Below the pieces are notes generated by a model that saw nothing but the letters and a program-made list of their open reading frames with translations, was not told the origin of the DNA and searched no databases. Position numbers and translations under genes: made by a program. From an uncultured Flavobacteriales bacterium (lineage in GTDB: Bacteria; Bacteroidota; Bacteroidia; Flavobacteriales; Crocinitomicaceae): DNA of 47,934 nucleotides. The DNA is taken from the NCBI GenBank assembly GCA_946479985.1, contig CAMLIF010000017.1:1-47934 (forward strand), written 5' to 3'. Within the stretch, counting starts at the first letter, position 1, and every line of letters begins with the position of its first letter. Shown here in pieces: positions 44,015 to 47,934 of this stretch.

Positions 44015-46335
44015 CGAATAACAGTCACTTTGCCAACTTTTTTGTTTTTACCTGTATTGGTGGCTGTCCAGATCATATAAACACCGCTTGCAACATCGTC
44101 TCCGGAAAGTGTTTTTCCGTTCCAGGTGGCGGTTCCTCCGTTTGAAGTGGTTTGATAAACAAGATTCCCTGCAATATCTGTGATCTTTACATCGCTGTCG
44201 TAACGAATTCCCTGGATCGTGATCGGACCTGTATATTCGGGTTTTACCGGATTCGGGAAAACGGTTGTTGTGGCGTAGTCAGGATCTTCATAACTCGCAT
44301 CAGTTCTGAGAGAAACCAAACCAAGATCTGTAACAATGAACAATTCGCCCGATTTCTGGTTGAATTCCATGTCAAGAATATTGTTTGAGATCAGCGGACT
44401 GTTTTCTTTGGTATAAGTAGTAATGACTTCCTGTCCGTCGGCTGTTAACAGAAAGATTCCGGCACTGCTTGTAGCAATCCATTTGCGATTACCGCCGTCA
44501 ATTTCAATATCGCTGATAGGAGTGTCGCCCAGGAGCTCTTCTACGTTCCCTTCATAATTAACTAAAAGTCGGCTTGCATCAATTACCCCCGAAGCACTGA
44601 ATAATCCCTCGCTGCTGTACAGAACTACAAAACCGTTTTCGGTTCCAATCCAAATTTCATTGTCAAAATCGCAGGCAATGGCGGTAACATTATCAGAAGG
44701 CAGGTTTCCGTTTCCTTCACCGGTTTCTAAAATCTTATAGATATCATCGGTTGAAACACCTGGTGTTCCGTTGTCGTAGTAACCAACCAAACCAACTCCG
44801 TAAACACCGAACCACTTATTGTTATTGTAGTCTATAGCCAGTTTGGTAGTGAATTTTGATTTGGTACTCGACCCGGTATCGAATGTTTTCCAGGTTCCGT
44901 CAGCTAAAAGCACTTTTAATGGTTCGTTGGTATAACCATTTGCAACCCAAAGATTACCGAACTCATCGTATTCCATTGCACTGATACACACGTAGCCGTT
45001 TCCAAGATTGGTGTTCTCTAATCCGGAATTGGTTCCGGTATAAACTGCCGTTACATCGGCTCCGTTGACAACGCTCACGCCGTCAATTGCGTAACTTCCC
45101 AGTGCGAGTTGTTCCCTGTTCAGCGGGTTAATTGAAGCAGAACTGATATCCCAAACGTATCCGTTGCTCCAGGCAGGTTGATTTCCCTGATCATACAATT
45201 TCCACGATTCGTTTTCAAAAGTATACGCCCCGCTTCGTTTATATACAAAACCTGTTCGATTCAAAATCCCGGATGTTACAACCAGTTTGTCTTCAAAAGA
45301 GTTGAGTGAAAAGAAATCGTTTTTTGGCGGGCCGTTGGTTGAAATGAAAGTGTAGTCGTATTGATGAGCAAACCGCACCAAACCGTAACTATTATCTGCC
45401 ACCCAGTATGTTCCGTTGACCTTGCAGATTGCTCTTGGCAGACCATAAGCCTGATTGTATTGAAAAACAGAGAATATATTGTTCGAGTTGTCATCGTAAA
45501 TGACTAATCCGAAATCGAGTGTTACTGCAAACTGTTCGTTGAGAATTCTAAAATCGAGAATTTCCAGATCGTAATCATCTCCTAACTGTAAAATCAGCCC
45601 GCTGTTTGTCATGCGGAAGATCGAATCGGCTCCGTAACCATCTTTCTTATAAAGCACGTGAAGTTCGTCTTGCTGAACGCCCAGTTTGGAATAAATCCCG
45701 TTAGTTGGCGAAGGAATCCTGTTTTCTACACTCCACTGTGCTGCATCTGCAAGAAAGCTGTTGCTTAGGGCACCTTTGTAACAAGTTGTTTCTGTAAGCG
45801 CAAAAATAGTATCGTGCATCACAGAAGCATCAATGATCGGTTCTGCGCTTGATCCGGGATAATAAGTGTCTTTGATTTCATGTTTGATCGGGTCGAGGAC
45901 TACCAATCCGAAACCAGTGCTCACGTATATGATATTTCCATGGGCATCCAATCCGTTAATGCGTTTGGATCCGAGAACTGATGAGAGATAGATTCCCGGA
46001 ACATTTACAATGCCGCCTCCACTTACAATCTGATCGATATTTCCGTTTTCATAACCGACAATAAAGCTGTTCGACGGTGCATGAAATATAATGCAGCTGA
46101 CATTTATATCAGAAAGGCCGTTCATATTGTTGTATTCATGATATTCACCGGCTGCCACATCATAGGAGATAACCCCGTTGTTTAATGCTGCTATGACCAA
46201 ACCGTTTCCTGAAGCAATATCTATTGCTTTTGAATTCGGAATGTGCATACGCCATTGCCCCATGCCAATCTGAGCGATGGAGCTAAAAGAAAACCCTGAT
46301 AACAGGAGAAAAGTAAAAAGAAGAGATCGCAACAT
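44011..46335 (-). CDS. porZ: PorZ-like T9SS protein, beta-propellers + CTD
   Basis: A 774-residue exported protein. A signal peptide (about 1-21) precedes GMGQWRMHIPNSKAIDIA and a series of propeller repeats (GLVIAALNNGVISYD, NIIYVSTGFGLVVLD, EIWIGTENGFVVLYS, RKWIATSSAGIFLLT), forming two beta-propellers. The C-terminus is a sorting-type domain (VFPNPVKPEYTGPITIQG). This matches PorZ, a T9SS attachment-complex component that delivers anionic LPS to the sortase in Porphyromonas. It fits the five T9SS cargo genes in the window. recO follows with an ATGA overlap. Confidence 0.87.
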   Translation of the reverse strand: MLRSLLFTFLLLSGFSFSSIAQIGMGQWRMHIPNSKAIDIASGNGLVIAALNNGVISYDVAAGEYHEYNNMNGLSDINVSCIIFHAPSNSFIVGYENGNIDQIVSGGGIVNVPGIYLSSVLGSKRINGLDAHGNIIYVSTGFGLVVLDPIKHEIKDTYYPGSSAEPIIDASVMHDTIFALTETTCYKGALSNSFLADAAQWSVENRIPSPTNGIYSKLGVQQDELHVLYKKDGYGADSIFRMTNSGLILQLGDDYDLEILDFRILNEQFAVTLDFGLVIYDDNSNNIFSVFQYNQAYGLPRAICKVNGTYWVADNSYGLVRFAHQYDYTFISTNGPPKNDFFSLNSFEDKLVVTSGILNRTGFVYKRSGAYTFENESWKLYDQGNQPAWSNGYVWDISSASINPLNREQLALGSYAIDGVSVVNGADVTAVYTGTNSGLENTNLGNGYVCISAMEYDEFGNLWVANGYTNEPLKVLLADGTWKTFDTGSSTKSKFTTKLAIDYNNNKWFGVYGVGLVGYYDNGTPGVSTDDIYKILETGEGNGNLPSDNVTAIACDFDNEIWIGTENGFVVLYSSEGLFSASGVIDASRLLVNYEGNVEELLGDTPISDIEIDGGNRKWIATSSAGIFLLTADGQEVITTYTKENSPLISNNILDMEFNQKSGELFIVTDLGLVSLRTDASYEDPDYATTTVFPNPVKPEYTGPITIQGIRYDSDVKITDIAGNLVYQTTSNGGTATWNGKTLSGDDVASGVYMIWTATNTGKNKKVGKVTVIR

Positions 46336-46433
46336 GAATGTTAAAAGTTAAGCAAATAACGTGCTTTCGTCAAAAATATTTGAAAAGGCTGGAAAATGCT
46401 AGTTTATGAGTGGATTTCTTTTAGTTAAACTTC

Positions 46434-46441
46434 TATATTTG
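46434..46441 (+). promoter_or_regulatory. -7 element TATATTTG for tRNA-Arg
   Basis: An exact TAnnTTTG 16 bases before the first base of the tRNA. No clear -33 TTG at standard spacing. Confidence 0.6.
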
Positions 46442-46457
46442 TATCTGGTAAAAAAAC

Positions 46458-46531
46458 GGCTCCGTAGCTCAGCTGTATAGAGCACTGGATTTCGGCTCCA
46501 GCGGTCGGGAGTTAGAATCTCTCCGGGGTCA
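46458..46531 (+). tRNA. tRNA-Arg (anticodon UCG)
   Basis: A 74-base tRNA including the discriminator A. The acceptor stem pairs 46458-46464 with 46524-46530 (two G-U pairs). The D stem is GCTC/GAGC; the anticodon stem CTGGA/TCCAG holds loop TTTCGGC, anticodon TCG at 46492-46494. The T stem is GGGAG/CTCTC. CCA is not encoded. Two elbow bases are odd: position 19 is T (46476) and position 56 is A (46514), so the usual G19-C56 pair is replaced by U19-A56. The 3' part also encodes, on the other strand, the end of a serine recombinase. Confidence 0.93.
46512..46531. mobile_element. Probable attachment site in tRNA-Arg 3' end
   Basis: The last 20 bases of the tRNA also form the stop and final six codons of the recombinase gene on the minus strand (ending PERF). 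This is the expected picture when an element inserts at a tRNA 3' end and restores it from its own copy. The true core length and the other end cannot be seen, because the second copy would lie beyond 47934. Confidence 0.6.
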
Positions 46532-47934
46532 CACAAGCGGGGATAGCATCAAATTTGATACTATCCCCGTTTTTCTTTCCCTTTATAACGCCCTCCAAAT
46601 GCGGGATTGGTTGAAAATAAGAATTCACTCGAGGGGTTAGAACTCTATCGTTTTTTCGATCATAGATGATTCCGTCAGGGAATACAATATTTTGAAAAAT
46701 CATTCTATCACCAATCGAAGCGTTTTCCCACCATACTAAGGGTTTCTGACAATATTTGACTACCAATTTTAAACACTTTTCGAGGTTAGAACTCCCGCGC
46801 TTGATTTGTATCAGTAAATTCTCCACTTTGTTCATTTCATCGCTGAATTTATCTTTGAATTTGTCAAACATCGGTCTATCAATTACGCCCGTTACCAACT
46901 TCTCTTCTGCAGATTCTATCTTATTTTTCAGTTCCGAAATCTTCGAATTGTACAGTTTTTGATTTTCATTTATTTCTTCAAAGAACACGCCGTACATTGA
47001 TGCAATACCAAGTTGGATAAGTTCCGTTTGTTGTGGATTTACTTCAAACTCTGAAATCAGCGTTTTAAAGTGGTCGTGAAGCTGTTTTGCACTCTTGTTG
47101 GTGTTACACCCTTTTGTTCTGCATTTGTAATACCATAGATTCTTTTTACGGACAATATAACCTGTCATTGGTGCATTGCATTCAGAACAATGAGAAAAGC
47201 GTTTTAGGGGCAAATTTTCGTCCTCTGCTTTGTGTGAAACGGGATGTGTTCGATTGTCAGCAACGATATTGTTAACCTTTAGGAAGATTTCCCGTGAAAT
47301 CATTGGTTCGTGTTTTCCTTCAATCACTTTGTTTGGAACTAGCTTTGAAACCATGATTCCGCAATAGTATGGGTTCGCCAGAATTTCGCACAATCGTCGG
47401 TCGTCCAGTTTCAAACCAAGAGCGTTCAACCGTTGAATAATTTCGCAGTTGCGCATTTGTTTATCTGCTTTCCAAATGAATGCTTTACGCAATAACTTCC
47501 CTTCGTCGTTAAGTACAATTTTTTGGTCAACCGCTTTTGAACCTTTGTTCAAGTTCACGTACCCTTTTGGAATGGAATAAGGGGTGTAACCCTTTTCAAC
47601 CAGTTCACGCATTCCGCTAACTGTTTTATCCTTTCTCATTTGGTTATCCAAATGACCGAATAGAAGCATAATGTTTCGTTGAAATTCTCCTGTAATGGTA
47701 CTAGGGTCAATTCCCTGTGAAACAGAAAGCGTAGTTACTTTGTATTGCTTCTGTAAATCTTGTGCAATCTTCATTCCGTCCGCTCCTGTTCGGGAAAAGC
47801 GTTCGTAGCTGTAAACGAGTATGTAATTCACCCGTTTGTTTCGTTTTACAAATGTTAGCATTCGGTTGAACTCCTTTCTATCATCCGTTTTTGCGGATTC
47901 ATGCGTTCCACCAAAGTATTCAACTACGCTATAT
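46512..47934 (-). CDS. Serine site-specific recombinase (partial, 5' cut by window)
   Basis: The C-terminal 473 residues of a large serine recombinase; the frame is open to the window edge, so the N-terminus with the catalytic Ser is missing. Visible parts: the end of the resolvase domain (SYERFSRTG and GEFQRNIMLLFGHLDNQ), a Recombinase domain (WKADKQMRNCEIIQRL to ANPYYCGIMVSK), a zinc ribbon (CSEC and CRTKGC), a coiled coil (about 46830-46990) and a C-terminal segment with FPDGIIYDRK. It probably integrates and excises the element next to tRNA-Arg. An internal ATG at 47861 is not the start, because conserved resolvase sequence (EYFGGTHESAKTDDRKEF) continues upstream of it. The 3' end overlaps the tRNA. 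Confidence 0.9.
   Translation of the reverse strand, partial: YSVVEYFGGTHESAKTDDRKEFNRMLTFVKRNKRVNYILVYSYERFSRTGADGMKIAQDLQKQYKVTTLSVSQGIDPSTITGEFQRNIMLLFGHLDNQMRKDKTVSGMRELVEKGYTPYSIPKGYVNLNKGSKAVDQKIVLNDEGKLLRKAFIWKADKQMRNCEIIQRLNALGLKLDDRRLCEILANPYYCGIMVSKLVPNKVIEGKHEPMISREIFLKVNNIVADNRTHPVSHKAEDENLPLKRFSHCSECNAPMTGYIVRKKNLWYYKCRTKGCNTNKSAKQLHDHFKTLISEFEVNPQQTELIQLGIASMYGVFFEEINENQKLYNSKISELKNKIESAEEKLVTGVIDRPMFDKFKDKFSDEMNKVENLLIQIKRGSSNLEKCLKLVVKYCQKPLVWWENASIGDRMIFQNIVFPDGIIYDRKNDRVLTPRVNSYFQPIPHLEGVIKGKKNGDSIKFDAIPACVTPERF
46538..46574 (+). terminator. tRNA terminator inside recombinase gene
   Basis: CGGGGATAG (46538-46546) pairs with CTATCCCCG (46561-46569); inside, ATCAAA pairs with TTTGAT across one C-A mismatch. 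Five Ts follow (46570-46574). Read on the plus strand it would end tRNA-Arg transcription; on the minus strand it codes for part of the recombinase tail (GDSIKFDAIPA). Confidence 0.85.

Noticed and set aside
47859..47861. ATG at 47861 as the recombinase start
   Set aside because: The frame stays open to the window edge and carries resolvase-like sequence upstream, so the gene is cut by the window.
1..47934. CRISPR arrays, rRNA genes, insertion sequences, riboswitches
   Set aside because: No regularly spaced direct repeats, no rRNA-like segments, no transposase gene and no recognised riboswitch core were seen on reading both strands.

Overview
The window reads as a chromosomal segment of a Bacteroidota member, most likely of the order Flavobacteriales. 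The evidence is several secreted proteins with C-terminal type IX secretion (T9SS) sorting domains, a PorZ-type T9SS protein, a TonB-dependent receptor with a carboxypeptidase-like N-terminal domain, the Bacteroidota -7 promoter element TAnnTTTG upstream of many genes, and few Shine-Dalgarno-like sites. The family (perhaps Crocinitomicaceae, Fluviicola-like) is a guess.

Layout. 1-4150: a T9SS-sorted protein followed by a TonB-dependent receptor (minus), then a divergent small envelope protein. 4270-7894: a plus-strand run with an M42 peptidase, an endonuclease/exonuclease/phosphatase lipoprotein, an RDD membrane protein and RsmI. 7962-11460: a universal stress protein (minus), a quinone-oxidoreductase-like protein, a possibly serpin-like lipoprotein and an NlpE-like lipoprotein. 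11560-15730: a tightly overlapping MBOAT / DHHW / SGNH-LysM operon, probably for O-acetylation of an envelope polymer. 15858-25148: an SRPBCC protein, polA, then a minus-strand block (fRMsr-like GAF protein, Ig-like lipoprotein, flippase-like membrane protein, prs, rplY) and a PolB-like exonuclease. 25198-41188: secreted proteins, including two head-to-head M43 metalloproteases and an M36 fungalysin, with an SDR enzyme, a cystathionine gamma-synthase-type enzyme, a PhoD-like phosphatase and a large SF1 helicase between them. 41347-46335: an ABC-F protein, then recO and porZ overlapping by four bases.

The right end (46458-47934) differs from the rest. A tRNA-Arg(UCG) is followed at once by the 3' end of a serine site-specific recombinase gene on the opposite strand, whose last codons lie inside the tRNA. 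This looks like one end of an integrated element whose body lies beyond the window.

The observations most worth a second look are: (1) the tRNA/recombinase junction; (2) a paired change in that tRNA, U19 with A56 in place of G19-C56; (3) four genes whose -7 element sits only 4-5 bases before the start codon, suggesting leaderless mRNAs; (4) the acyltransferase operon ending in an SGNH protein with a LysM domain; (5) several perfect or near-perfect intergenic palindromes. No CRISPR array, rRNA, insertion sequence or recognisable defence island was seen. I did not find a clearly new multi-gene system; the recombinase-borne element is the best place for one, but its cargo is not in this window.
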